A stretch of DNA of 64,000 nucleotides from Asterias amurensis (GCF_032118995.1 NC_092657.1:13096139-13160138), one strand, 5' to 3'. Shown: positions 33,525 to 44,979, numbered from the stretch's first letter. Translations and numbers: made by a program. The notes: generated by a model not told the origin, from the letters alone.

Positions 33525-33769
33525 GAGACAAGTTGGCATTCCACAATAACCAGGCCTTCTCGACCGAAGACCGAGACAACGATGACTGGAACAGTAACTG
33601 TGCCCGGGACCTCCACGGAGCCTGGTGGTACAGTTACTGCTACCGCTCCAATTTGAACTGGATATACTTAAATGAGGTCACTACGAACATAGAAGGAATT
33701 AGGTGGTTTGGTTTTTCGGGTTCCCGCTCACTCAAAACTACTGAGATGAAAATTAGAAGTAAAGTTTAG
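33525..33769 (+). pseudogene. FReD copy 1 exon 4 (terminal)
   Basis: It starts after a TCATTAAG acceptor and is open to TAG at 33767-33769. It encodes the C-terminal FReD half with the calcium-site-like DRDNDDWNSNCA and the final [12 protein letters not shown] poly(A) signal AATAAA lies at 33811. Confidence 0.8.
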
Positions 33770-33816
33770 TCCTTAATTAAGATGGATACCATTATAAAAA
33801 ATTATGCAGTAATAAA

Positions 33817-34629
33817 AATCTCCCTACAAATCACCTGATCGCTTTATCTTATTAAGTTTCTCGTAACGTTTTAAACAATAATAATTAAACCTGTACTTTG
33901 AAACCTAAAAATGGAAAACATGGAAAACAATTTAATGTGAATTAACTTGTAATGCAATGGATTAAATGAGACATGTATACAAATAGTGACATCGGGAGCT
34001 AAAATGTTTGACTCATTTTAAAGTGCTGCATTTTCATGAAGCAAATAAGAAAGAAAGAATGTTGGTTCAACGTGAATGAGCAGGATACCAGCCACTAATG
34101 TACATTGCACAGCATTCTGGCAGGTCACCAGTGTAGGCCTAAAAGCTTTTACACAAAAGCATCAATATCTACCATATAGTAGAATACCCAACGATTTTGA
34201 CGAAAGTATGGTGTCCCTTCAAAAATAATAAAATCTGAAAGAAATATCGGTTTGGTAATGCTGAATTCCCACTGCTTATTAGTGATTTATGGGTAAAATG
34301 TTTTATTATCATAATTATAATGTGATTATGCAGATTTTTTTATTTTTTTTTCTGACTGTGAATAAACGATTGTAAATGTTTTAAACAGTCTGCGTCCATA
34401 TTGAGTTTTCATTTGTAAATCTGTTTTAAATACTACATTTTCTGACATTTAAGACCGAATTACCGGACGATTAAATATGTCATGATTGTATGGGCTTTTA
34501 ATGTGGGCAGACCCACCGTCCATGGGCCCTGAAGTTCACACTCACCCTTTCAAATTGCATATTATTTTACTTTTTGTTTAAAGAAAATAAATATACAACA
34601 AATAAATTCTTCAGCTAAAGTGAAATGGA
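33817..34629. other. gene-free stretch, nothing recognised
   Basis: This is AT-rich sequence downstream of FReD copy 1. Confidence 0.4.
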
Positions 34630-34725
34630 GGGTAATGGTAACTTATTTAACACAAGTGTTTATGTTTGGTTCAAAGGGTTGGACTGTCTTGAGTTGGTGA
34701 ATCCGGTGTGATTCTCTATGCTTGC
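34630..34725. repeat. 95-bp dispersed repeat
   Basis: This is an inverted match to 29591-29685. Longer frames across it are not supported as genes. Confidence 0.7.
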
Positions 34726-35131
34726 GGTGTGTGTCATCACCCTTGCGAAGCTTATGTAAAATTGTGTGGTTTAAAATTTTATATTTGTAAATAAAGGTAA
34801 AATAATGGAAGAATAATGAATAACGTGTTGTATGAGTAACTATTATTTTTGTAAATATTGCTTTAAATAAAAAATAAAATACTGTTGGCGCCCCATGGAG
34901 TCGCGACGCCAAAACTATGGTTATGACGTCACTTGGAAAGGTTTGTGCGTATAAGCCACTTCGGAATGTCAGCTGCGCATGTCTGTTACTGCTGACAATG
35001 GGGTTCGTCAATCTCCCATAACTTTTGACAATACCCGCTGGGAGAAGTGCTCTGCATTCATTCCAAAACCTGTTCTCGTTAGCACATTTTGACGGCGAGC
35101 GCTGTACTGTGTATGCTACGTGTTGTTTTAT

Positions 35132-35376
35132 TGGGTGCGTTCGTTTAGCTTCCCTGGGTCGACCCCGGTCTGCCCCGGTACGTTCGAATAGCTTTGAGGG
35201 GGCTCACCTGAGTCAGCACCCAGTGCCCTGCTTGTAGAGTGGGTCACTTGGGGTGACCTGAGATGCATGCCGTCACCACGAGAGGGCGAGTGTGATCGTT
35301 CGATTAGCTCTTGTCAGGGGCTCACCCGAGTGAGCACTGCGGGGTCGACCCACGGAAGCTAAACGTACACACCCAT
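35132..35376. mobile_element. inverted-repeat element with GGGTGCGTTCGTTTAGC ends
   Basis: The ends GGGTGCGTTCGTTTAGCTTC and the complement of GAAGCTAAACGTACACACCC, each followed by TGGGTCGACCCCG-type sequence, give terminal inverted repeats of about 33 bases. Internal halves (TCGATTAGCT, GCTCACC-GAGT-CAGCAC) are also facing. It is a non-autonomous DNA transposon; the superfamily is not assigned. Confidence 0.75.
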
Positions 35377-35758
35377 AGTAAGTTTGAGTATATGCTTCGG
35401 GACCTCTCACACGAGAATGGGACTTGAATCAAGTCTACAGTGCAACTCGACCTTTTATTCAGGCGACTTGTTGAACTCGTCGACTGCTGTACCAATGTGC
35501 AAAAGGTCGAAAGGTCATAACTTTGGCTGCTCCAGCAAACATTAGGCTGGTAAGATAAAACGGTAGCGTGTAACTCCCTAATGCATCTTTGACGGTTCCT
35601 GAAAAAAAGTCAGATGTCACAATTACATAAAATAATGATCGTAGTAATCTCTGGTGACTTTATGTCAAGTGATAGTTTGGGTTTCGGTCAATGAACTATC
35701 ATGCGGATTTTTATCTTTGAAAAAGAGGATAATAACCCATTGCGGGACTTTCTTTTAA

Positions 35759-36102
35759 AGGGAAGGTACACGTTTGGTAATTCGGTAATTGCAAATTAAC
35801 TTCAAAACTGATTTGGTAACGAGCCTTTGGAGAGCTGTTGATGGTATAAAACATTATGAAGTATCATCGATTTTGAGAAAGAGGTAATTTCTCAATAAAA
35901 TAGTAAAATACTTCTAGCTAGAAGTATTTTATTCCTATCTGAAAGCACACAAAGACAAGGTTGTTTTTTCTGTCATGGTTTTCTCGCAACTCCGATGACC
36001 AATTGATCTCAAATTTTCACAGGTTTGTTATTTTATGCTTATGGTGGGATACAGTAAGTGAGAAGACTGGTCTTTGATAATTACCCAAGGTGTACCTTCC
36101 CT
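35759..36102. mobile_element. TTAA-type MITE family 2
   Basis: The ends are AGGGAAGGTACACGTTTGG and the complement of CCAAGGTGTACCTTCCCT, with TTAA on both sides (35755 and 36103). The centre has a different hairpin, TAAAATACTTCTAGCTAG facing AAGTATTTTA. It shares internal motifs with family 1 (TCTCGCAACT, CACAGGTTTGTTATTTTATGC). Confidence 0.85.
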
Positions 36103-36439
36103 TTAAAGGGTTCGGGTACATTTCGTACGTCACAAAGCTCATAAGTCGTCCTCTACACCTTTATTCAGCCGAGACTCAGGACCCAACCCATAGCCAAGCG
36201 CTATACTACACATTGTCCATAGTGAAAGCTGTAAAAACCATCAATCTCTTGTAAAACCATCTTTCCTTGTTATGTTCAGACTGAGTTGTACTTCCTGGTT
36301 CGTTGTCAACACGTCATTATAACAACTTTGGGTCTGGCCCAAGTCCAAAACCAACCCTCGAGTCTGGTTTGAAAGTTGTGCACACGACACTCTCTGAACT
36401 CTGACCTACCTACATAGTTCCCGAGTCAGTCTCTCTTAA

Positions 36440-36813
36440 AGGCAGTGGACACTATTGTTAATTACTCAAAATATCTAATAGCACAAAACCTTACTCGGTA
36501 ACGAGTAATAGAGAGCTGTTGATAGTATAAAACATTGTGAGGAAAGGCTCCCTCTGAAGTAACGTAGTTTCCGAGGATTAAAGTAAATTTCCACGAGTTT
36601 GATTTCGAGACCTCAGAATTAGATTTTGAGGCCCTCGAAATCAAGCAACTGAAAGCACACAACTTTGTGTGACAAGTGTATTTTTTCTTTCATATTATCT
36701 CGCAACTTAGACGACCAGTAATGAGCTCAAATTTTCACAGGTTTGTCATTTTATGCATATGTTGAGATGTGAGAAGGCTGGTCTTTGACAATAACCAATA
36801 GTGTCCAGTGTCT
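36440..36813. mobile_element. TTAA-type MITE family 1 (in FReD copy 2 promoter)
   Basis: Preceded by TTAA at 36436 and followed by TTAG. It is orthologous to 21985-22357. Confidence 0.85.
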
Positions 36814-36908
36814 TTAGCGTTCAACGGCTATTTCCCCTAAGAATCCAGGTCCCTCTAACAGCGTATCAGGAAGAAAAACAAACTTTAATGCGGGTACCAT
36901 CTGTTCAA

Positions 36909-36915
36909 TATAAAA
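36909..36915 (+). promoter_or_regulatory. TATA box of FReD copy 2
   Basis: TATAAAA lies 102 bases before the ATG at 37011, conserved in position with copy 1. It would put the transcription start near 36940. Confidence 0.6.
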
Positions 36916-37010
36916 TGATCTAGATAGGCTGTTACTCACTCATCTATACATTTCTACTCTATTCAGCAACGAAAGGAGTCGTGTTTTGTAGTTGCAGTTA
37001 ATTGAGCAAC

Positions 37011-37581
37011 ATGGGAATGTTAATACGTTCGCTCTTGGTTGTTTTGATCGTGAAAGCTCAAGTTGAACTACAAGTTGAAGCTACCAGACATCAGAGAACG
37101 GTTTCATGTAATGTAGATACAAATAGTAAGGTAGACGAGTTAAGGCTTATTGTAGAAAACTACCTAGTCATTCTTGAAGATGAACTCAAAAACACACAAG
37201 ACAAGGTGAAAGAGCTCAAAGTAATAATGACTGATAATCATGAAACTGTTTCATTGGAGCTGGAGGACACAAGACGTACGATGGCTGCAATATCAACCAA
37301 CCAAGAAACAGCCACCTCTGAGCAAGAGGAAACACGTCGAATGGTTAGTGAGTTGCAGGCTGCAATATCAACCAACCAAGAAACAGCCACCTCTGAGCAA
37401 GAGGAAACACGTCGAATGGTTAGTGAGTTGCAGACTGCAGTTTCGACCAACCAACAAATGGTAACTGTCGCACTAAGAAACACAACACTTCAGTTAAAAG
37501 ACACAAGACGTGAAATGGGAGTCATTGGGCGTCAGGTGGAAGAGCTCCAGGAGTCAGTATCTAGGTTGAAGAAGATCCATG
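37011..37581 (+). CDS. FReD copy 2 exon 1: signal peptide and coiled coil
   Basis: The ATG at 37011 was chosen because it starts the hydrophobic leader; the in-frame codon upstream is TTG. The donor is CATG|GTAGGT. The coil is rich in Glu, Arg and Gln with hydrophobic spacing; a 25-residue unit equals two heptads plus one hendecad. Confidence 0.88.
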
Positions 37582-40500
37582 GTAGGTTTTGTCTGCTCAC
37601 AATCGTGGTTAAACCATGGAGGTAGAAATAGACACAGGCAGACAACACTACCTCTTAAATATCAAAGACTTTGTTGACGGGAGACTGTTGTACACAAAAT
37701 ACCCCTAGCATTGGCGGTCACCTTTAATGTCAATCTATCAACGCGCGGTGACGCGCTGCGCATTACTCTCCCCCAAAGATGGCCCTTTATGAACCTGAGT
37801 GTGGCGACATTTATGCAAGGGGTCTATTTAATCACCATTCGAAACGTACTCGCCCCCCCCCCACACCTGATCGTAAGCATTACACGTTAAACTGTCCATT
37901 AAAAACATGCGTTCAAATTTACTCGTACACAAAAGTGCGACGACAAGGATGTTTTCACTCCGAGTGGTGTCACTTTCGCTCTTTTGAGAGTGAAAGTCAA
38001 TCTGTGTTACTCATTTTGAGTGAAATTGGAACAAACTTCACTCTAAATTGAGTTGAAAGTACCCGTCTTTCACTCTAAAAGTGCGACGACAAGGGTGTTT
38101 TCACTCCGAGTGGTATCACTTTCGCTCTTTTGAGAGTGAAAGTCAATCTGTGTTACTCATTTTGAGTTGAAAGTACCCGTCTTTCACACAAAAGTGCGAC
38201 GACAAGGGTGTTTTCACTCCGAGTGGTATCACTTTCGCTCTTTTGAGAGTGAAAGTCAATCTGTGTTACTCATTTTGAGTGAAATTGGAACAAACTTCAC
38301 TCTAAATTGAGTTGAAAGTACCCGTCTTTCACTCTAAAAAGAGTTTTTCGTCATATGGCTCTTTGCAAGAGTGGTATGGCGGACAAAAGGAGTGTTTTTT
38401 TCACTCTTTTACATTAAGGAAGTTTGTATGTTTAAAGGCACTGGACGCCTTCAGTAATTGTCAAAGACCAGTGTTTAAAAAAACACCCTTGTCGCACCAT
38501 TTGTGTGCTTTCAGACGCTTGATTTCGAGACCTCAGCTGAAGTCTCAAATTCAATTCAAGTATTTAAGTTGGAAAATACTTCTTTCTCGAAAACTACGTT
38601 ACTTCAGAGGGAGCCGTTTCAATTCTTACACTGTTGTATACCAACAGCTCTCCATTGCTCGATACCAAGTAAGTTTGATACTAACGATTATTTTGAGTAG
38701 TTACCAATAGTGTCCAGTGCTTTTAAAGAGAGGGATATAGTAGATGATTCTCATTTCAATATTGTCCTGGTATTCTGTTTTCCATCTAACTAAAATCATC
38801 ATCTCGTTTTTTTATATAAGGAGTCAGCGATTGTTCCGACGTGCTCGCAAGAGGTGAGGCATGCAGCGACGTTTACGCCGTAAAGCCGGACTGTGGTGCG
38901 CCATTCGATGTGTACTGTGATATGGAGACGGACGGCGGAGGCTGGACGGTAAGACAATGGAGGACTTTCCATCCAAAATACACCTTTTTAAAAGTGTAAA
39001 GTCTAAAATGTTATGTGAACACAAAGCCATTCAAAATAATGTGCGTACATTTTTCTTCGATAGGTTTTCCAGCGGCGTCAGGACGGCAGTGTAGATTTCT
39101 ATTTGGACTTTGCCAACTACAGCCGGGGCTTTGGGAATCTAGAGGGAGAGTTTTGGCTCGGTAACGACAACTTGCACCGTCTGACTGCTCAGGGCGAGTA
39201 CGAACTCCGCGTAGACCTCACAAGCTTAGACGACGTTACCGGCTTTGCCTTTTATCGCTCGTTCAGCATCGCCGATGTGAGCGATAACTACACGCTGACT
39301 GTAGGAAGTTACAATGGAACCGCAGGTACGATTATAAGTGGATACTTGTAGTAATACAGAAATATTGCAGGGCAATCTGTGTCCATCGTTGTGACCGATT
39401 GCTTTTGGTAGGTGTCAATGAAAGACAGAAAAGCAACACCGTGATTTAATTAGTTGAATGAGAAATCACCTCTTTCTCAAAAAACTATACGTTCCTTTAG
39501 AGGGAGCCGTTTCTTACAATGTTCACATCTCCCCATTGCTAGTTCAAGTAAGTTTCTAATAATCATTTTGAGTAATAACCAATAGTGTCTGGAGTGCCTT
39601 TAGTGGAGGGTGAATTGTCTATGTATTTCAACTCCAGACGGAAAAAGGAGGGGTAGAATTTTGCACCCCTTGCTGCTCAAACCAAGCCGAAAATTGGAGG
39701 GGGTGTAACTTTTATTATCCTTTGCTGCCCAACACCAAGTAAAAAAGAGGAAGATGATGTTAATCCCTTGAAACTAAAAAATGACAAACTATACGACAAA
39801 TAACTTGAATTCAGACATTTTAAACTCGCTAGAAACATTTAACTGAATCGTAAAAACACAATTTGGAGCAGAACAAATATACCGTATAAACGTTGCTTTT
39901 AAATCCCGTTTCGATAGTAATTTTCTAACTATCTTATTAAACTATAACTTAAAGCAATTGCACAACATCGTTAAACAGTATTGTCCAAAAGGCACTTCGT
40001 GTATCACAACGTATATATAAAACAACAAACCTGTGAAAAGTTAGGCTCAATCGGTCATCGGAGTCGGGAGAAAATAACGGGAAAACCCATTTTTGTTTCC
40101 ACACGTTTCGCCATGTCATGACATGTGTTTAAAATAAATCCGTTATTGTTGATATCGAGAATTGATAGGTGTTTTAATGTTTTCTCAAAAAGTAAAGCGT
40201 TTCATGGAATAATATTTCAAGGGAAGTCTTTCACCAGTACCTTCTGTAAACTTTTTAAGTTATTTGTAAATTTGTGAACTTTTAATTTTTGGTTCTGTTC
40301 AGAATGTGTCCAATGGCTTTAACAAGGAAACAAAATGCAGTTAAAAATGAACCTGATTGTGAAACATTTACTTCACTTCTCCCGATATCATAGTTCCATT
40401 AATTGATAAATTTGTTTCTAATCGCACATTATCGGCTTAAGTTATGTTCGAAACAAATTAATGTTTAAAGTTACCTCCCGTCAACGACGCCTTTATTTAC

Positions 40501-40785
40501 ACGTATGACTATAATGGCTACGTGTGTTATCTTTCAGGAAACGCGTTAGCCGTCCACAATAACCAGGCCTTTACGACCAAAGACCGAAACAACGATGCCG
40601 TGAGTAGTAGTAACTGTGCTCAGCATTTCCACGGAGCCTGGTGGTACCGTTCCTGCTACAACTCCAATTTGAACGGGAAATACTTCAATGAGGTCACTAC
40701 GAACACAAAAGGAATTAAGTGGTATGGCTTTTCGGATTACCGCTCACTCAAAACTACTGAGATGAAAATTAGAAGGAAAGTTTAG
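37011..40785 (+). CDS. secreted coiled-coil fibrinogen-related-domain protein (FReD copy 2), four exons
   Basis: Exons are 37011-37581, 38821-38948, 39064-39325 and 40538-40785, all with GT-AG borders and phases 1, 0, 1. They sum to 1209 bases, 402 residues plus stop. The protein has a signal peptide (about 1-16, [13 protein letters not shown]), a Cys in a short linker, a coiled coil to about residue 187 with two exact 25-residue repeats, and a fibrinogen C-terminal domain (about 194-402). The domain keeps [25 protein letters not shown], a DRNND calcium-like site and the NCA...WWYRSC pair. Proteins of this plan (ficolins, angiopoietins, FREPs, tenascin-like) are secreted, oligomerise by the coil and bind glycans or receptors. 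A role in immune recognition is plausible but inferred. Confidence 0.9.
37931..38330. repeat. three tandem TTTCACTCT-rich units in intron 1
   Basis: Units start at about 37931, 38076 and 38190, each with GTGCGACGACAAGG, TCACTCCGAGTGG, CACTTTCGCTCTTTTGAGAG and GTGTTACTCATTTTGAG. FReD copy 1 has only one unit, so the array grew, or shrank in copy 1, after duplication. Confidence 0.85.
38436..38722. mobile_element. TTAA-type MITE family 1 variant in intron 1 (copy 2)
   Basis: Starts after TTAA at 38432 with AGGCACTGGACGCC and ends GTCCAGTGCT before TTAA. An internal part is deleted relative to copy 1. Confidence 0.75.
38821..38948 (+). CDS. FReD copy 2 exon 2
   Basis: It follows the acceptor TTTATATAAG and is followed by GTAAGAC. 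Its 128 bases take the reading frame from phase 1 to 0. It contains two cysteines (in GEACSD and PDCGAP) not found in copy 1. Confidence 0.88.
39064..39325 (+). CDS. FReD copy 2 exon 3
   Basis: Acceptor CTTCGATAG, donor GTACGA. Its 262 bases encode [12 protein letters not shown] through GSYNGTAG, the central FReD sheet region, and end in phase 1. Confidence 0.9.
39460..39600. mobile_element. TTAA-type MITE fragment in intron 3 (copy 2)
   Basis: Orthologous to 32920-33055. It ends CTGGAGTGCCTTTAG. Confidence 0.6.
40005..40318. mobile_element. TTAA-type short element in intron 3, absent from copy 1
   Basis: It contains AACAACAAACCTGTGAAAAG, GTCATCGGAGT and ends GTCCAATGGCT followed by TTAA. 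It largely explains why intron 3 is 1212 bp here and 734 bp in copy 1. The left end is not sharp. Confidence 0.5.
40538..40785 (+). CDS. FReD copy 2 exon 4 (terminal)
   Basis: Acceptor TTATCTTTCAG; TAG stop at 40783-40785. It encodes [20 protein letters not shown] through [10 protein letters not shown]. The C-terminal fibrinogen cysteine pair is present. Confidence 0.9.
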
Positions 40786-40830
40786 TCCTTAATTAAGATG
40801 GCTACCATTATAAAAAGGTACGCATGCAGA

Positions 40831-40836
40831 AATAAA
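40831..40836 (+). terminator. AATAAA poly(A) signal of FReD copy 2
   Basis: The hexamer is 46 bases after the stop codon, and a similar one sits in the same place in copy 1. Confidence 0.6.
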
Positions 40837-40859
40837 CATATCCATATAAATCACCTGAT

Positions 40860-41347
40860 CACTTCATCTTTTCTAAGTTTCTGGTAATTTTGAAAAAAAA
40901 AAAAAAAAATAATTTTACCTGACTTTGAAAACAAAAAATGTAAAACATGTACAACAATTTATTGTGAATTAACTTTCAATGCAATGGATCAAATGGGACA
41001 TGTATAAAAATCGTGACATCGAGATGCTAAAATAGTTGCAGAAAGTAACTAATAAGGAATGTCAGTTTAAACCCAAAACGACCAGTATACTTAGTATGTG
41101 AGACTTCCAAGTACAAGCGCATTGCTTATAAAACTCTAAAGACACCCTTCTAAAAAATCCGTTCTAAATCCGACTCGTATAATGAGAGTGGATGCTACAT
41201 ATTCACGAGTGTTTTTAGAAGCAATGCGTTGGCTCGTTGAATCGACACAATATTTTATTTTGTAAATGTTGTCAAGAAAGATCCGCTATTGTAAGTTGTT
41301 CACATAGAATTTAGATATAAATTACACGAACATAATAAATCGAGGAA
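40860..41347. other. gene-free stretch
   Basis: An A-run lies near 40896. I recognise nothing else. Confidence 0.4.
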
Positions 41348-42010
41348 AGGCAGTGGAAACTAATGGTAATTACCCATAATAATTATTAGCATAAAACCGT
41401 ACTTGGTAACTAGTAATAAGGAGAGGTTGATAGAATAAAACATTGTGAGAAACGGCTCTCTCTGAAGTGACGCAGTTTTCGAGAAAGAAGTAATTTTCAA
41501 CGAATTTGATTTCGAGACCTCAGAACTAGATCTTGAGTTCTCGAAATCAAGCATCTGAAAGCTTACAACTTTAGTGTGACAAGGGTGTTTTTTCTTACTT
41601 AGTTATCTCGCAACTTCGACGACCAATTGAGCTGAAATTTTCACAGGTTTGTTATTTTATGCATGTTGAGATACACCAAGTGGGAAGACTGGTCTTTGAC
41701 AATAGTGTCGTGTGTCTTTTAACCACAATATTGTCTGTTTAGTTTCATAATAATTGTTCTGTTGGGGGTTTTTCCCCAGTTTTGTAAAAAATGAATAGCA
41801 GTATGATATTATATAAAATCGTTAATTATTGTCTTAGCAAGACTAATGCTCAGATTAATTCATGCCCAGATATAATCTATGACGTATAATCTATGAATGA
41901 AATCTAAAATAAACAACTGTGTAACAGGTAATGATCCAACTTGGGTAGGTTTCTAATTTCCTGTACTCAAAATCTTTCAGATTGGATTCAATGGCAATCC
42001 CAATGTGATG
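41348..42010. repeat. local duplication, copy 1 (MITE plus flank)
   Basis: A family-1 MITE (41348-41718, TTAA at 41719) and its right flank (ATATAATCTATGA, CTAAAATAAACAACTGTGTAAC, TGATCCAACTTGGGTAGG) recur at 43745-44345. Confidence 0.8.
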
Positions 42011-42140
42011 AAACTTTCACAGATTGGCTATTTTGCGAAATGGATTTTGTACTTGAGGTTGTGATTGATTGTATCCTTAAGTAACAATCAGATAGCAGCC
42101 TAACAGCGCAAGGAGCACTTCCGTTTTATCTCTCTGCTCA

Positions 42141-42627
42141 AAGTCACCTGGAAATATATTTGTATTTCTTTCAAACATAAGAGTATATGCTTACGAACAA
42201 TAAAACGATGTTTGTAGTAATTGTTTGTCACGATTTATATGTTAAAAAATATATAAAGTTGTTTGGGGGGCTGACTCTGCCTACCCCTTCTGTGACGTCA
42301 ATCGAGGCAGACTTTGCCTGCAATGCGTATAGTAAACACACGTGCAAAGTACATGTACGTCCAAGTCGTGAGTTGGTACATTTCAAAAAGTGTTTTTTCT
42401 ACCTGGTCGGCATTGCCGGATAAAAACATTTTTTTTTTCTTTTTTTGAAACGTACAAACTCACGACTTGGTCCGTACATGTACGGTGTACTCTTAAATTT
42501 GTAAATAACATAAGAACTGATTTTTAAATCCTTAGTTCACTGTTTATTCACATTCCACTCATCAAAACAAATAAAATATTAGTGACAAAAGCTTTATTTT
42601 GAAAAAAAATACCACTTCCAGGTGACT
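42141..42627. mobile_element. TTAA-type MITE family 4 (AGTCACCTGG ends), copy 1
   Basis: The left end is AAGTCACCTGG, the right end CCAGGTGACT followed by TTAA at 42628. Facing internal motifs AAAGCTTTATTTTG, GTCCAAGTCGTGAG and CTCACGACTTGG are present. A homologous, longer copy is at 61484-62111. Confidence 0.75.
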
Positions 42628-42631
42628 TTAA

Positions 42632-43384
42632 GTTTTAATTTCTACATAATTTTGCCTGCTTCAAGTGTGTTTCCTGCTAATAATTATGGTATCAGGTTCA
42701 AAAGCCATTTTGATTTATTTTTGGTTTAGGTTTAACTTGGATTTTTTTGTTTGAAGTTCCGAACAGAGTCATTTTTAAGGTTTAGATCACAAGTTCATCC
42801 ATTTTTGTTTTGCAATGTTTTATACTGCTTTTGTTAAATTGTCTTATAATCATAAAAGTCATTTTTAATTTTTGTTTGAGAAACCTATACTTTGTGTCAT
42901 CTGTTCCTATTTTATTTTTGTGCATTTCCTCGCGTCTTTTCCCCATCCGATCTTGAGTGTGTTTTACTAGTTATATTCAATATAGTTCTCCTAATGTACC
43001 CTTTTTCCAGGTTACATTTCATCACACGGCGATTGTTATAATTTATGCAACTTCTTCAAATAAACGAGAAGTACCCTCCTTCGGCCACAACTGATTTTGA
43101 GGTAAAACATCGATTTTGTTAAGCATGATAAGTGAGTCAGTTCCAAGTCTAGTTTAAAAAATAAAAATTAAAAAATTAAAATTTAACAAATAACAACCAA
43201 ATAAAATCAGTTTAATCTAGTTGAAAAAAAAAATAAATAAATAAATAAAAACAAATAACACACAAATAAAATCAGCCCAGACAGTGCAATGATTTTTGCT
43301 ACCTACCGCTGTATACAAAGTGTAGTGCAGTATACATGTATATGTACTTCATACTTTCTGGAATATTTACATCTTGACCATCAA
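42632..43384. other. gene-free AT-rich stretch
   Basis: A motif CACACGGCGATTGTTATAAT at 43024-43043 recurs near 44471. Nothing else is supported. Confidence 0.4.
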
Positions 43385-43604
43385 CATCAGTCAAGAACCT
43401 TGGTGTATATTTTGATTGCAATATGTCTATGTCTAACCAAATAAACTTTGCAAGTCTGTTCGACTTCAGTTAAAAAATGTGTCGCAGATAAGGAAGTATG
43501 TATCTGAAGAGGCATGTCATCATGTGATTCGCAGCCATGTTCTTACCCGGTTAGACTATTGCAACGGGTTGCTTACAGAAGTCCCACAGCTGCATATGAA
43601 GAGA
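43385..43604 (+). pseudogene. LINE reverse-transcriptase C-terminal fragment
   Basis: Translation with one frame change gives VKNLGVYFDCNMSMSNQI, then QIRKYVSEEACHHVIRSHVL and TRLDYCNGLL. This is the conserved region after the polymerase core in CR1/L2-like non-LTR elements (NLGV-FD, the IR-L segment, SRLDYCN-LL). It is truncated at both ends; the right end runs into the (TTGCTG)n tract. Confidence 0.7.
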
Positions 43605-43741
<137 letters not shown>

Positions 43742-43744
43742 ATG

Positions 43745-44014
43745 ACAAAACGGCTAAAGTGACGTAGTTTTTGAGAAAGAAGTAATTTTCCACGAATTTG
43801 ATTTCGAAACCTCAGAACTAGATTTTGAGGTCTCGAAATCAAGCATCTGAAAGCACAAAAGTTAGAGTGACAAGGGTATTTTTCTTTCATAGCTATCTCG
43901 CAATTTGTACGACCAAGTTCAAATTTCCACAGGTTTGTAATTGTATGCATTATGTTTAGATACTCCAAGTGAGAAGACATAGTCCTGAACAATTACCAAA
44001 AGTGTCCAGTGTCT
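43745..44014. mobile_element. TTAA-type MITE family 1, left part lost
   Basis: It starts within the element at CGGCTAAAGTGACGTAG directly after the hexanucleotide tract and ends AGTGTCT with TTAA at 44015. With its flank to 44345 it forms the second copy of the duplication at 41348-42010. Confidence 0.8.
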
Positions 44015-44912
44015 TTAACAACAACTGTCTCATTTCCTAACAATTGTTCAATTTGGGTTGTCCCTCTTGCAAATGCTTTGTAAGCAAATGGCGGTATGGT
44101 GGAAAATCGATTATTCTCTTAGTAGGCCTAATAAGACTAATATTAATTGCTATGGATATGTCTTGGTTAATTAATGCTCAGATATAATCTATGACAGAAG
44201 TATAATCTATGAATGAAATCTAAAATAAACAACTGTGTAACAAGTAATGATCCAACTTGGGTAGGTTTCTAGTTTCTATTTTTAGTTTTTAATTTCACGT
44301 ACTCAAAATCGTTATTTTACGTTATTTTGCTGAATGGATTTTGAACTTGGGGCTGTTTTTTTTTAATATTTTATCTAAAGACATCGTGCAGTTCTCACAA
44401 CCCAAACCTTCCTGCGTTCGAGCAAGACTGTCTTAAAATCTTCACATGTTACACTCTCATTATGAGTTATCACACGGCGATTGTTATAATTTATGAAACT
44501 TAATTTTACTCCATTTAAACGACGTGCACTTTAGCCGGAAAGTGTGTGACGAACATTTGTGGGGGAAAAATTCCTTCTAGCTGAGAATAGGTCCCTTTAA
44601 ATCGTTTCTTATTCGGTTTCTCAAGATTATTTGGCCGATATTTATGATTCAAAATTTGCTTTCACGAAAACACTGTTTTCTAATAAGCTACTTCGTTATA
44701 ATTTAAACAAGAATCTACAATTCAGTATAGTACAGAAAGCAGAGAAGGAAAACAGGATCATAGACAACACCTGACTGTGGGAAAACCTACAATGTCGCTC
44801 TATCTCATCATGAAGTATACTTCAAGTTTTACCCTTCTACACTGATGTGTTAGCACACTACACACAGTAGCCTACTTTACCGAGCTCTGTTGAAAAAGAA
44901 ATCACACATAAT

Positions 44913-44979
44913 TAATCGGGTGGGATTCTAACCCACTTGCAATTCGAGAGCAGTTTCTAAACCAACAAGACCACCGAAA
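44913..44979 (-). repeat. tRNA-like SINE head (copy B)
   Basis: Same features as 17388-17454: TGGTCTTGTTGG as A-box, GGTTAGAATCC as B-box. The acceptor stem is shorter, so it is not a functional tRNA gene. Confidence 0.5.

Larger units (their letters stand above)
22557..33769 (+). pseudogene. FReD copy 1: coiled-coil/fibrinogen-domain gene, pseudogene
   Basis: All parts of the intact copy 2 are present in order: signal-peptide codons (22557-22590), coiled coil (24457-25744), and FReD exons at 32291-32418, 32535-32790 and 33525-33769, with conserved splice sites. It is broken by a 1.87-kb insertion within the signal-peptide codons, 1-base deletions near 24707 and 24855, stops at 25203 (TGA) and 25470 (TAA), small changes near 25650-25690, and a TAG at 32544-32546 in exon 3. 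Exons 2 and 4 remain open. Intron 1 has grown to 6.5 kb through a recombinase-type element. The number and type of lesions fit a decayed duplicate rather than assembly error. Confidence 0.85.

Noticed and set aside
34643..35011. 122-codon minus-strand frame
   Set aside because: It overlaps a dispersed 95-bp repeat and has AT-driven composition with no domain.
37002..37010. Alternative upstream start for FReD copy 2
   Set aside because: The codon at 37002 is TTG; ATG at 37011 gives the better leader.
42187..42423. 78-codon frame at 42.2 kb
   Set aside because: It falls inside a TTAA-type MITE (42141-42627).
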